This document shows positions 1 to 5,258 of a stretch of DNA of 6,005 bases, piece by piece (positions within the stretch are counted from its first letter, which is position 1; each line of letters opens with the position of its first letter). Origin of the DNA: an uncultured Coriobacteriaceae bacterium. Lineage in GTDB: Bacteria > Actinomycetota > Coriobacteriia > Coriobacteriales > QAMH01. The notes beneath the pieces are model-generated. The model saw only the letters and a list, made by a program, of their open reading frames with translations, was not told the origin of the DNA and did no database searches. The stretch lies in contig CACZSV010000207.1 of NCBI GenBank assembly GCA_902783925.1, positions 1 to 6,005 on the forward strand, written 5' to 3'. The position numbers were made by a program, and so were the translations under genes.

Positions 1-58
1 TAATAGAAAGCCCAGGTCAGGGCACGGATTGGTACGGTAGAAAGCGCCCTATTTAATC

Positions 59-112
59 ATTGAGTGGGAGTGACGGGAGCGCGCGTTTCCCATCTGAGCG
101 CGATTGCCCTCC
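59..112 (-). repeat. Operon-end repeat, copy A
   Basis: This segment shares the exact 16-mer ATTGAGTGGGAGTGAC (59-74) with 3037-3052. Similarity continues in diverged form to the right: GCG, TTTCCC, then CGAT followed by GCCCTC here, against GCAC, TTTCCCC, then CGATAGCCCCTC in the other copy. Both copies lie just beyond the stop codon of the last gene of a minus-strand operon, so read on the minus strand they are 3' trailer elements. Copy A is shorter by roughly a dozen bases between the 16-mer and the TTTCCC block. The remaining bases of the left edge (1-58) show only a short TAGAAAGC direct repeat (4-11, 38-45) and no gene. Confidence 0.6.
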
Positions 113-120
113 ATCGCGTT
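97..120 (-). terminator. Weak hairpin after the quinol monooxygenase gene
   Basis: AGCGCGAT (97-104) pairs with ATCGCGTT (113-120) around an 8-base loop, with one G-T pair. It begins 16 bases past the stop of the last gene of the minus-strand operon, where an end signal is expected. There is no T-run after the stem on the minus strand, so intrinsic termination here would be inefficient. It overlaps the right end of repeat copy A. Confidence 0.3.
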
Positions 121-135
121 TTGCTCGAGCGGGTG

Positions 136-465
136 TCAGTATCGCACGAACGTGTCGTCGTCCGCGCTTCCGCCATCCGCATCTACGTACCGTTCGACGC
201 TCATATGCAAGTCGTACTTGTCGCGGAGTTCCGCGATTCGCGCCATCATGGGCGTTGCGTGGTGCGCATCGAGAGCGGCCTGGTCTGCCCACTGGTCGAC
301 GAGCAGCACCGTGTCGGGGTCTGCCAGGGCTTGGAAGTACTCGTAGCGCAAGTTGCCCTCTTCAGCGCGAACGGCGCTGGCCACACCTCCAGACTCCATC
401 TCGCGCGCAAAGCCGAGCGCCGCACCGGGTGCGCCCGTGTAGCGTATGTTGATCGTCAGTGCCAT
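136..465 (-). CDS. Putative quinol monooxygenase (ABM domain)
   Basis: The predicted protein has 109 residues, the normal length of a single antibiotic-biosynthesis-monooxygenase (ABM) domain. These are small ferredoxin-like dimers that oxidise quinols or related aromatics without metal or flavin. Features that fit the family are the N-terminal beta strand LTINIRY, the block EEGNLRYEYFQA (35-46), a tryptophan in DQW (59), the paired histidines HH (68-69) before the PMMARI helix, and a last strand ending SVERY. An upstream in-frame ATG (492) would add nine residues. The start at 465 is preferred because GAGGA lies four bases before it, and the extension would almost touch the flavodoxin stop. 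It is the last gene of the operon, 28 bases after the flavodoxin. A partner role in quinone/quinol turnover with the flavodoxin is inference; the substrate cannot be read from sequence. Confidence 0.85.
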   Translation of the reverse strand: MALTINIRYTGAPGAALGFAREMESGGVASAVRAEEGNLRYEYFQALADPDTVLLVDQWADQAALDAHHATPMMARIAELRDKYDLHMSVERYVDADGGSADDDTFVRY

Positions 466-493
466 CGTGTCCTCGTTCGTGTCAAGCGCCATC

Positions 494-970
494 CTATCGG
501 GCGTTTTCCACCCACTCCTTAAGCTCTGCCTGCGAGGGGTGCCCGTTCAAGAGGCCGCCCGCAAGGACCTTCGCGTCGGGCGCAAGGGTCTGCATGCGCC
601 TTGGTGCCTGCCCCAGTCCGCTGCCGCCGCTCGTCGCGAAGGGCACGACCGTCTTGCCAGAGAAGTCGTAGGCCTCAAGAAACGTGTCGATGATGCGGGG
701 CTCCACGTACCACCACACGGGAAATCCGACGAACACCGTGTCGTAGACGTCCATGTCCGCGACCTCGCCTGCAATCGCCGGGCGGCACGATTCGTCGTTC
801 ATCTCCGTGGTCGTGCGGCTCTTTTTGTCCCGCCAGTTCAAGTCTGCGCTTGAGTAAGGCTTCTCGGGTACGATCTCGAACAGGTCGGCTCCCGTCGCCG
901 CAGCGAGGTTCTTCGCCACCTTCGCCGTCGTCCCGCTCGCGCTGAAGTACGCAACCAAAATCTTTGCCAT
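494..970 (-). CDS. Flavodoxin (Flavodoxin_4-like, FMN-binding)
   Basis: The predicted protein is a 158-residue cytoplasmic flavodoxin of the short stand-alone type seen in gut anaerobes. The FMN phosphate loop follows the first strand (AKILVAYFSASGTT, loop about 10-15). The other flavin-contacting stretches are GFPVWWYVEP (82-91), where aromatic residues stack on the isoalloxazine ring, and FATSGGSGLG (111-120). The C-terminal part, with SQAELKEWVE (146-155), matches the usual family ending. Members carry low-potential electrons or reduce quinones; which one applies here is unknown. The open frame extends to 1060, but two adjacent ATGs at 973 and 970 follow AAGGAG. The second has the better six-base spacing and gives MAKILVAYFS, so I place the start at 970. 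The 138 bases separating it from the MerR gene are unusually long for this operon and show no convincing promoter. Confidence 0.92.
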   Translation of the reverse strand: MAKILVAYFSASGTTAKVAKNLAAATGADLFEIVPEKPYSSADLNWRDKKSRTTTEMNDESCRPAIAGEVADMDVYDTVFVGFPVWWYVEPRIIDTFLEAYDFSGKTVVPFATSGGSGLGQAPRRMQTLAPDAKVLAGGLLNGHPSQAELKEWVENAR

Positions 971-1108
971 CATGCTCTCCTTCTTTGGGTGCCTGCCTTC
1001 CGAACGCCCTGCGAAGCCGCCCCCTGCGGCAACTTCACCATCCGATGCGCTCGGCATCAAGGCTAAGCTTCCCGAGCTCGTCTACCGCCCCTCGACGCCC
1101 CGGTTCTC

Positions 1109-1567
1109 CTAGTACCTGTTAATCCTGCACTTCGCCTTGATCCGCCTAATGTTGTCGGGTAGCTCGTCGAGGGGCATGTTGCGAGGGGTGTCGCACGTGC
1201 CCGACTCGGCCGCCACGTCGTAGAACCAGCACTTGTACTCGATGAAGTCGCGCGCGAGCTTCAGCTCCTCGAGCTGCGCGTCGATGGCGGCGCGGCGCTC
1301 GTGGACGATGCGCCTGCGCTCCTCGATGGTCGAGTCGCCCTCGATATAGAGCCGTATGTACTCGCGGATCTCCTTGATGGGCATGCCCGACACCTTCAGG
1401 CGTTCCACGAAGCGCATCCATTCCAGATCGTCCTCGTCGAACAGGCGCCGCCCGTCGCTTGCACGCTGCTGGTTGGGTATGAGCCCGTTCTTCTCGTAGA
1501 AGCGTATGGTCGACGCCGGCATGCCGAGCTCTGCCGCCGCGTCTCCGATCGTGTACATCTTGTCCAT
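1109..1567 (-). CDS. MerR-family transcriptional regulator
   Basis: The predicted protein is a 152-residue DNA-binding regulator. Residues 4-40 form the winged helix-turn-helix: YTIGDAAAELGMPASTIRFYEKNGLI, then the wing ending SDGRRLFDEDDLEW. A second helix pair (RFVERLKVSGMPIKEIREYIRLY, 52-74) follows, then a long dimerisation helix (about 80-112). The tail is short: KCWFYD (112-117), GTC (123-125) and a final KCRINRY. Three cysteines (113, 125, 147) all lie in the tail, and none aligns with the single cysteine in the second helix pair that I recall for the thiol sensors AdhR and NmlR. GAAAGG eight bases upstream supports the start at 1567. The gene follows the aldo/keto reductase by 30 bases, so it is most likely transcribed from the palindromic promoter at 2592-2622 and controls it. 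A metal or drug ligand cannot be excluded, but an electrophile or aldehyde signal fits the neighbours better. Confidence 0.93.
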   Translation of the reverse strand: MDKMYTIGDAAAELGMPASTIRFYEKNGLIPNQQRASDGRRLFDEDDLEWMRFVERLKVSGMPIKEIREYIRLYIEGDSTIEERRRIVHERRAAIDAQLEELKLARDFIEYKCWFYDVAAESGTCDTPRNMPLDELPDNIRRIKAKCRINRY

Positions 1568-1597
1568 GCCCCACGCCTTTCGGTATGCGTCGCCTTG

Positions 1598-2539
1598 CTA
1601 GTCCATGACCTTCTCCCAGAAGCGGATGGCGTTGATGCCGAGGGAATCCGCAAGTTCCTCGAGTTCTGCGACCTCGTCGTCGACCAGCTCGACGGACGCT
1701 GCAGCGGCCGCATCGGAAACGTGGCGCTCCTTCGTGACGCCCACGATGGGAAGCGTGCCCTTCGCGATGGCCCACGCTACCGGCACCTGCGCGGGTCCCA
1801 CGCCGTGCGCCTCGGCAACCTCGGCGAGCTTGGCGTTGAGCACCTCGAGCTTGTCGAGCACGGGGTTGTACGCCTGCGCTCGCGCCGAGCCCTCGGGCAT
1901 GGGATGGGCCGTGTCGTACTTGCCGGACAGCGCGCCCTGCTCGAGCACCATATACGAGAAGAACACCGCATCGTTTTCCCTGCACCACTCGAGTATGCCC
2001 GAGTCGATGGAGCTGCGGTTGATGAGGCTCAGGTGGTTCTGCACGGCGCCGAGCTTGAGGCCGTGCTCGCGCAGAATCGCGTCGGCCTCCTTGATCTCGG
2101 CCAGGTTGTGGTTCGACACGCCGATCACGGGAGCGTCGTCGCGGCCCTCGAAGAACTCGGCCAGCGCGCGCGTCCACTTGGGCGCCTCGGAGGTGTTGTG
2201 CACCCAGTAGACGTCGAAGCGGTCGAGCCCCATGAGCTCAAGCTGCATGCCGTGCATCGCGGCCACGGGGTCTGGCTCCGAGGTGTCCACACATTGCGGC
2301 GTGAGCTTGTCCGACACCAGGTAGCTATCGCGGGGGAGGTTCTCCAGGAAGCCGGCGAGCACCTTCTCCGAGGTGCCCATCCCGTAGGCGTAGGCCGTGT
2401 CCCAGAGGTTGAGCCCCGCGTCCATCGCCGCGTCGAATATGGGCTTGAGCTCGGCCGGGTCGATGCCGCTTCCGAACGTGCCGTCGTTACCCCAAGCCCA
2501 TGCGCCCAGAGCGATCTTGGGAAGCTTGGTTTCTGCCAT
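1598..2539 (-). CDS. Aldo/keto reductase
   Basis: The predicted protein is a 313-residue NADPH-dependent carbonyl reductase with an (alpha/beta)8 barrel, of normal length for the superfamily. The catalytic tetrad is visible: Asp47 and Tyr52 in NLWDTAYAYG, Lys78 in LVSDKLTP, and His114 in DVYWVHNT. The substrate/cofactor strands GVSNHN and AVQNHLSLINR are present. The C-terminal nucleotide-binding loop reads PIVGVTKERHV, where other members have a GxxxxxxxxxN variant. The open frame reaches 2593. The start at 2539 is chosen because AAAGGA sits eight bases before it, the protein then begins MAETKLPKIALGAWAWG as expected for the fold, and the longer start would lie inside the promoter -10 element. 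It is the first gene of the operon. Likely substrates are reactive aldehydes or ketones, but the sequence does not identify one. Confidence 0.94.
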   Translation of the reverse strand: MAETKLPKIALGAWAWGNDGTFGSGIDPAELKPIFDAAMDAGLNLWDTAYAYGMGTSEKVLAGFLENLPRDSYLVSDKLTPQCVDTSEPDPVAAMHGMQLELMGLDRFDVYWVHNTSEAPKWTRALAEFFEGRDDAPVIGVSNHNLAEIKEADAILREHGLKLGAVQNHLSLINRSSIDSGILEWCRENDAVFFSYMVLEQGALSGKYDTAHPMPEGSARAQAYNPVLDKLEVLNAKLAEVAEAHGVGPAQVPVAWAIAKGTLPIVGVTKERHVSDAAAAASVELVDDEVAELEELADSLGINAIRFWEKVMD

Positions 2540-2591
2540 GATGAAGTTCCTTTCAAGCGGGTTTTGCACTTGTTCCGACGTCGTTGAGTGC

Positions 2592-2622
2592 ATTGTGGAA
2601 CTTAAACCATGGTTTAAGTCAA
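2592..2622 (-). promoter_or_regulatory. MerR-type promoter with 18-bp palindromic operator
   Basis: On the minus strand a -35 element TTGACT (2617-2622) and a -10-like CACAAT (2592-2597) are separated by exactly 19 bases. This is the over-long spacer typical of promoters activated by MerR proteins, which twist the DNA to realign the two elements. The spacer contains most of a perfect 18-bp palindrome, CTTAAACCATGGTTTAAG (2601-2618), whose left edge abuts the -10 and whose right edge overlaps the -35. The half-site plan CTTAAAC-N4-GTTTAAG is close to the operator I recall for Bacillus AdhR. Transcription would start near 2585, leaving a leader of about 45 bases before the aldo/keto reductase ATG. 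The MerR gene two positions into the operon is the obvious ligand-responsive activator, giving autoregulation. Confidence 0.85.
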
Positions 2623-2666
2623 GAGATAATCTTCAACTTTTTGGAGATTCTTAAAACACATCTTTG

Positions 2667-2694
2667 GAAATGGTAGCCAGTTGGCTACCATTTC
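2667..2694. repeat. Perfect 13-bp inverted repeat containing TGGTAGCCA
   Basis: The arm at 2667-2679 is exactly complementary to the arm at 2682-2694, with only two bases between them, so a folded form would open the last pair to make a four-base loop. The core 9-mers TGGTAGCCA (2671-2679) and TGGCTACCA (2682-2690) recur six more times between 2802 and 2943. It sits 45 bases upstream of the -35 element of the aldo/keto reductase promoter. It lacks a following T-run on either strand and no gene ends here, so a terminator role is unlikely. Confidence 0.8.
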
Positions 2695-2737
2695 GGGGGT
2701 TTCCAGAGACGTTTCCACAGGTAAAGCGGCATGAAAA

Positions 2738-2970
2738 TTTATTCCCATTCTTTACTCCCCATATTCATGCGAAAACGCCCTCGGAGGGGCGTTTCCGGGG
2801 GTGGTAGCCACATCGCCGTTTCTCGGGACTGGCTACCACCCGTTTCCGCAGGCCAGAGCGTTTACTCCCCATACCGGAAGCATTTACTCCCCATCACTGG
2901 CTACCAGGGTGGTAGCCACTTTCTGGCTACCAACTGGCTACCACCCGGAACCGCGAAATCGGGGGATTTC
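2738..2970. repeat. Cluster of inverted and direct short repeats in a gene-free region
   Basis: The gene-free stretch 2623-3184 is dominated by this cluster. It holds TGGTAGCCA at 2802 and 2910, and TGGCTACCA at 2830, 2898, 2924 and 2935. The pairs 2799-2810/2830-2841 and 2907-2918/2935-2946 are perfect 12-bp inverted repeats with the same arm sequence. AAACGCCC (2773-2780) pairs with GGGCGTTT (2787-2794), and GAAATC (2955-2960) with GATTTC (2965-2970). TTTACTCCCCAT occurs exactly at 2751, 2861 and 2883, with a looser copy TTTATTCCCAT at 2738. GTTTCC recurs at 2699, 2711, 2791 and 2842. The open frames crossing this stretch have no ribosome binding site and consist of translated repeats, so I treat it as non-coding. 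It resembles an intergenic repeat family or multi-site regulatory DNA; the sequence alone does not decide which. Confidence 0.8.
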
Positions 2971-3036
2971 TTCGGACGTGGCAGCACGGGCTGATACGAT
3001 ATGGACGAGAGAGCACGAGTCGGAAAAGTGGGAACT

Positions 3037-3103
3037 ATTGAGTGGGAGTGACCTTTTCAGGCCACAGACGCACATTTCCCCAGCTAAACACGATAGCCCC
3101 TCG
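3037..3103 (-). repeat. Operon-end repeat, copy B
   Basis: This is the partner of the element at 59-112. ATTGAGTGGGAGTGAC (3037-3052) is identical in both, and the block from GCAC (about 3069) through CGATAGCCCCTCG (3091-3103) aligns with the right part of copy A with substitutions. The right end forms the left arm of the strong hairpin at 3092-3131. An extra internal echo, AGTGGGA, occurs at 3027 and 3041. Read on the minus strand, the element follows the last gene of the cupin/CMD operon. Confidence 0.6.
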
Positions 3104-3131
3104 ACATCAACCACGATGCCGAGGGGCTATC
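3092..3131 (-). terminator. Strong hairpin at the end of the cupin/CMD operon
   Basis: GATAGCCCCTCG (3092-3103) is perfectly complementary to CGAGGGGCTATC (3120-3131). Inside, CATC (3105-3108) pairs with GATG (3115-3118) after one mismatch, leaving a six-base loop. The stem lies 53 bases past the stop codon of the last minus-strand gene. On the minus strand it is followed by GTGTTTAG, and on the plus strand by TTTAAGG, so the U-tract is poor in both directions. A second small stem, AAGGCC/GGCCTT (3135-3151), lies between it and the gene. A terminator or an RNA 3'-end-stabilising hairpin is the best reading. Confidence 0.6.
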
Positions 3132-3184
3132 TTTAAGGCCGCATAGGCCTTTCTAAGCCATATTTAAAACTGTCTCGCGATAAT

Positions 3185-3523
3185 CTACGATGCCAGCTCG
3201 TCGGCGTAGACTTCCTTGCACAGGTTGAATACGGACCACGCCTTGGGCCAGCCGGCGTAGAAGGCAACGTGCGTGACGATGGCAGCCATCTCTTCGGCGG
3301 TGACGCCCCGCGCCTTCGCGTTGGCGATGTGGTACTGAAGCGAGCTGTCAGTGATTCCCTGCGCCATGAGCGCCACGACCGTGATGATGGAGCGCGTCTT
3401 CAGGTCGATGCTCTCGTCGTTCCAGTTCTCGCCGAACAAGATGTCGTCGTTGTAATGCGCGAACGCCGGAGCGAACTCGCCGAGCTGGTCTCGTCCAGCG
3501 GTCTGCACGATCATCTCTGCCAT
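3185..3523 (-). CDS. Carboxymuconolactone decarboxylase (CMD) family protein
   Basis: The predicted protein is a 112-residue all-helical protein of the CMD/AhpD-like fold, with the length of a single domain. The characteristic stretch runs from LKTRSIITVVALMAQG (41-56) through QYHIANAKARGVTAEEMAAIVTHVAFYAGWPKAW (63-96), including His65, Glu77/Glu78, His85, Tyr89 and Gly91. The AhpD redox pair CxxC is absent and the only cysteine is Cys102, so it is not a peroxiredoxin-type reductase of that kind. In classical family members the fold decarboxylates gamma-carboxymuconolactone, but that activity cannot be assumed here. GAGAGGA seven bases upstream fixes the start. It follows the cupin gene by 13 bases, and its ribosome binding site lies in that gap. 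CMD and cupin domains of this type are often paired or fused, which suggests they act on the same substrate. Confidence 0.92.
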   Translation of the reverse strand: MAEMIVQTAGRDQLGEFAPAFAHYNDDILFGENWNDESIDLKTRSIITVVALMAQGITDSSLQYHIANAKARGVTAEEMAAIVTHVAFYAGWPKAWSVFNLCKEVYADELAS

Positions 3524-3536
3524 GGTAGGGTCCTCT

Positions 3537-3974
3537 CTATTCCAAGCCGATGTAATGCTCGTCGGATACTTCCTCGAGCCATTCGTTGGAGGTGCCCTCG
3601 CCGGGAACCTCGATCGCGATGTGCGAGAACCACGAGTCGGCCTTAGCGCCGTGCCAGTGTTTCACGTTGGCCGGCATGACAACGACCGACCCTTCCTTCA
3701 GCTCGCGTGCCTTCTCGCCCCATTCCTGGTACCAGCCCTCTCCGGCTGTGCAGATGAGGATCTGCCCGCCATCTGTCTCGGCGTGGTGGATGTGCCAGTT
3801 GTTGCGACAGCCCGGCTCGAAGGTCACGTTGAACAGGGGAAACTCGCCACCCTTGAAGTCCGTGAGCGCGTTCAGGAAGCTGTTGCCCTTGAAGTAGCGC
3901 GCGAACGCGTCGTTGGGGTCACCCTTGCCGAACACGTTTGCCTTCTCGAACGATGCTTCATCCTGGTATTTCAT
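3537..3974 (-). CDS. Cupin-domain protein, partner of the CMD protein
   Basis: The predicted protein is 145 residues and forms one cupin barrel. Motif 1 is in PGCRNNWHIHHAETDGGQIL (54-73), with likely metal ligands His61, His63 and Gln71. Motif 2 contains GSVVVMPANVKHWHGA (95-110), with His106 as the fourth ligand. The following DSWFSHIAIEVPGE and NEWLEEVSDEHY are typical of the subfamily found beside or fused to CMD domains. Some relatives with a three-histidine/one-glutamine site are hydroxynitrile lyases, but most are uncharacterised. The open frame extends to 4130 over the previous gene. The start at 3974 is set by AGGAGG seven bases upstream and the residues MKYQDEASF. It lies 61 bases after the MsrA-hydrolase stop and 13 bases before the CMD gene, consistent with one transcript. 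It has no signal peptide, so it is cytoplasmic. Confidence 0.92.
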   Translation of the reverse strand: MKYQDEASFEKANVFGKGDPNDAFARYFKGNSFLNALTDFKGGEFPLFNVTFEPGCRNNWHIHHAETDGGQILICTAGEGWYQEWGEKARELKEGSVVVMPANVKHWHGAKADSWFSHIAIEVPGEGTSNEWLEEVSDEHYIGLE

Positions 3975-4035
3975 AGCGGCTCCTCCTCGAATCGCTGGCG
4001 GGCAGCCCCATGACATCCCGCCCGGCTCCCATCGG

Positions 4036-4950
4036 TTACAGCGTGCGGCTGAAGAACTCGACCAGCTTGGCCTCGACCTGCGCCACGTACTCGGGCACAT
4101 GGTAGGTCTGGATGTGGCTCGAGCCCTCAATGAGGAATAGCTCCTTGTCTTCGGTGCCGGTGGCCTTGGCGAAGGCGTCCTCGGTCATGTAGAGGGTGTC
4201 GGCGGCAGAGCCAGCCATCATGAGCAGCGGCTGGACTATGAGGCCCATGCGGTCCTCGGCGTCCCACATCATGAGGTTGGGCAGCGACGACTTGGTGTAC
4301 TGGCCCGTGCCGTTGGGGTGCGCGTAGTCCACCGCGTAGTAGAAGAAGCCGTCGCTGTAGAGAAGGTGGGGGAGCGCCCGCATCTTCTCGGCGTACTCGT
4401 CGAGCTGCTCGTCGGTCATCGGCGGCATGCCGCCTGCGAGCTCGGCCTCGCTTTTGACCTTGGCAAGCCCGTCGAAGTTAACATGGCAGTATCCGCCCGG
4501 GTTTTTGCGCAGGTAATCCTGATGGCATTCCTCGGCGGCAAAGAATTGCTCGAGGGGTGCAAGTTCGGTTGCGATTGGCGCATCGTGTTTTTTCTGTTCT
4601 TGGGCAAACACTGCTTCGATTATGGCGCGGTCGGACTCGTCCGTGTAATACACGCCCGTGCGGTACTGAGTTCCAAAGTCGTTGCCCTGACGGTTGACGC
4701 TCAAGGGGTCGATTATCTCGAAGAGCTGTTCCACGAGCGTCTTCAGGCTGATGATTGAGGGATCGTAAGTGACTCGCACGGTCTCTGCGTGCCCGGTATT
4801 GCGATGACACACGTCATCGTAGCTCGGGTTTTCGGTGTGCCCGTTGGCGTATCCGCTCGTTGCGTCCGCGACGCCCGGAATGAGCGAGAAATACTCCTCA
4901 ACACCCCAGAAGCATCCACCTGCAAGGTAAATCTGCTTGAGCATTGCCAT
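4036..4950 (-). CDS. msrA: MsrA fused to a truncated alpha/beta hydrolase
   Basis: The predicted protein has 304 residues in two unrelated parts. Residues 1-158 are a complete peptide-methionine (S)-S-oxide reductase, which repairs oxidised methionine: catalytic Cys13 in GGCFWGVE, substrate-site Glu56 (TGHAET), Asp81 (IIDP), GTQYR (93-97), and Cys155 in GGYCHV as the likely resolving cysteine. Residues about 175-304 match the C-terminal half of the serine/cysteine alpha/beta hydrolases that carry SLPNLMMWDA, PLLMMAGSAADT with an acid at 251, and EGSSHIQTYHVPEYV with His279. The half that should hold the nucleophile elbow is missing, so hydrolase activity is unlikely. GC in three 60-base blocks is 94/180 in the MsrA part and 115/180 in the hydrolase part, suggesting two origins. 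AAAGGAGG six bases before 4950 gives a strong start. It is the first gene of its operon, and no convincing promoter is visible upstream. Confidence 0.88.
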   Translation of the reverse strand: MAMLKQIYLAGGCFWGVEEYFSLIPGVADATSGYANGHTENPSYDDVCHRNTGHAETVRVTYDPSIISLKTLVEQLFEIIDPLSVNRQGNDFGTQYRTGVYYTDESDRAIIEAVFAQEQKKHDAPIATELAPLEQFFAAEECHQDYLRKNPGGYCHVNFDGLAKVKSEAELAGGMPPMTDEQLDEYAEKMRALPHLLYSDGFFYYAVDYAHPNGTGQYTKSSLPNLMMWDAEDRMGLIVQPLLMMAGSAADTLYMTEDAFAKATGTEDKELFLIEGSSHIQTYHVPEYVAQVEAKLVEFFSRTL

Positions 4951-5034
4951 AGCGTGCCTCCTTTGCGCGTGTTTTGGGCTAGCCTACACGAACAAGTCAA
5001 CCGAACGGCAACCGCATGGTTTCAGCTCATGCAC

Positions 5035-5098
5035 GAAACAAAGGGGGCGAAACAAAGGGGACTGACCCCTGGAGACAGGGGACTGTCCCCTTTGTTTC
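5035..5098. repeat. REP-like long imperfect palindrome
   Basis: GAAACAAAGGGG occurs twice in direct orientation (5035-5046, 5049-5060) and once inverted (5087-5098). The arms 5049-5070 and 5077-5098 pair at 20 of 22 positions around the six-base loop GGAGAC, the mismatches being 5063/5084 and 5065/5082. TTCTTTTTAAC follows on the plus strand, so by shape it could be an intrinsic terminator. However, the flanking genes diverge and no transcript needs to end here. Elements of the type CAAAGGGGACTG...CCCCTTTG are, as I recall, dispersed in Eggerthellaceae and several other phyla, sometimes near REP-associated tyrosine transposases. A dispersed palindromic element is therefore the better reading. 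No transposase is in the window. Confidence 0.75.
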
Positions 5099-5258
5099 TT
5101 TTTAACACAAGCAGTTTGCGCCGCTGTGCTGTTTAGCTGCGCGGAAACACCGGTATCCGATCGAGCGAACCCGACAGCTTTTCAGTCACGTTACACAACA
5201 TGAGATGTTTTCGGAGTTTTTCGCGTATCATGAGAGGATGGTGGATAAGGAGCATACC

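Noticed and set aside
1146..2177. Minus-strand open frame of 343 codons in another frame
   Set aside because: Its arginine/glycine-rich composition and overlap with two well-supported genes mark it as a frame shadow.
1301..2587. Long plus-strand open frame (428 codons)
   Set aside because: It lies exactly opposite the MerR and aldo/keto reductase genes, which have clear motifs and ribosome binding sites. Long antisense frames are common in high-GC genes.
2540..2593. Longer aldo/keto reductase start at 2593
   Set aside because: The ATG would lie within the promoter -10 region and has no ribosome binding site, whereas the 2539 start has AAAGGA at good spacing.
2667..2946. CRISPR array
   Set aside because: The repeats are 9-12 bases, occur in both orientations and have irregular spacing. 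There are no cas genes in the window.
2731..3136. Two plus-strand open frames across the repeat region
   Set aside because: They translate the short repeats (recurring WLPP, YHP and YSP), lack ribosome binding sites, and have no domain-like pattern.
3185..3523. AhpD-type alkylhydroperoxidase
   Set aside because: The required CxxC pair is absent; only one cysteine is present, near the C-terminus.
3975..4130. Longer cupin start at 4130
   Set aside because: It would overlap the MsrA-hydrolase gene by about 95 bases and add an arginine/serine-rich stretch. AGGAGG precedes the 3974 start.
4972..5011. Promoter for the MsrA operon (TTGACT at 4995-5000 or TTGCCG at 5006-5011 on the minus strand)
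   Set aside because: No -10 element better than three of six matches lies at 16-19 bases spacing, so I do not list it.
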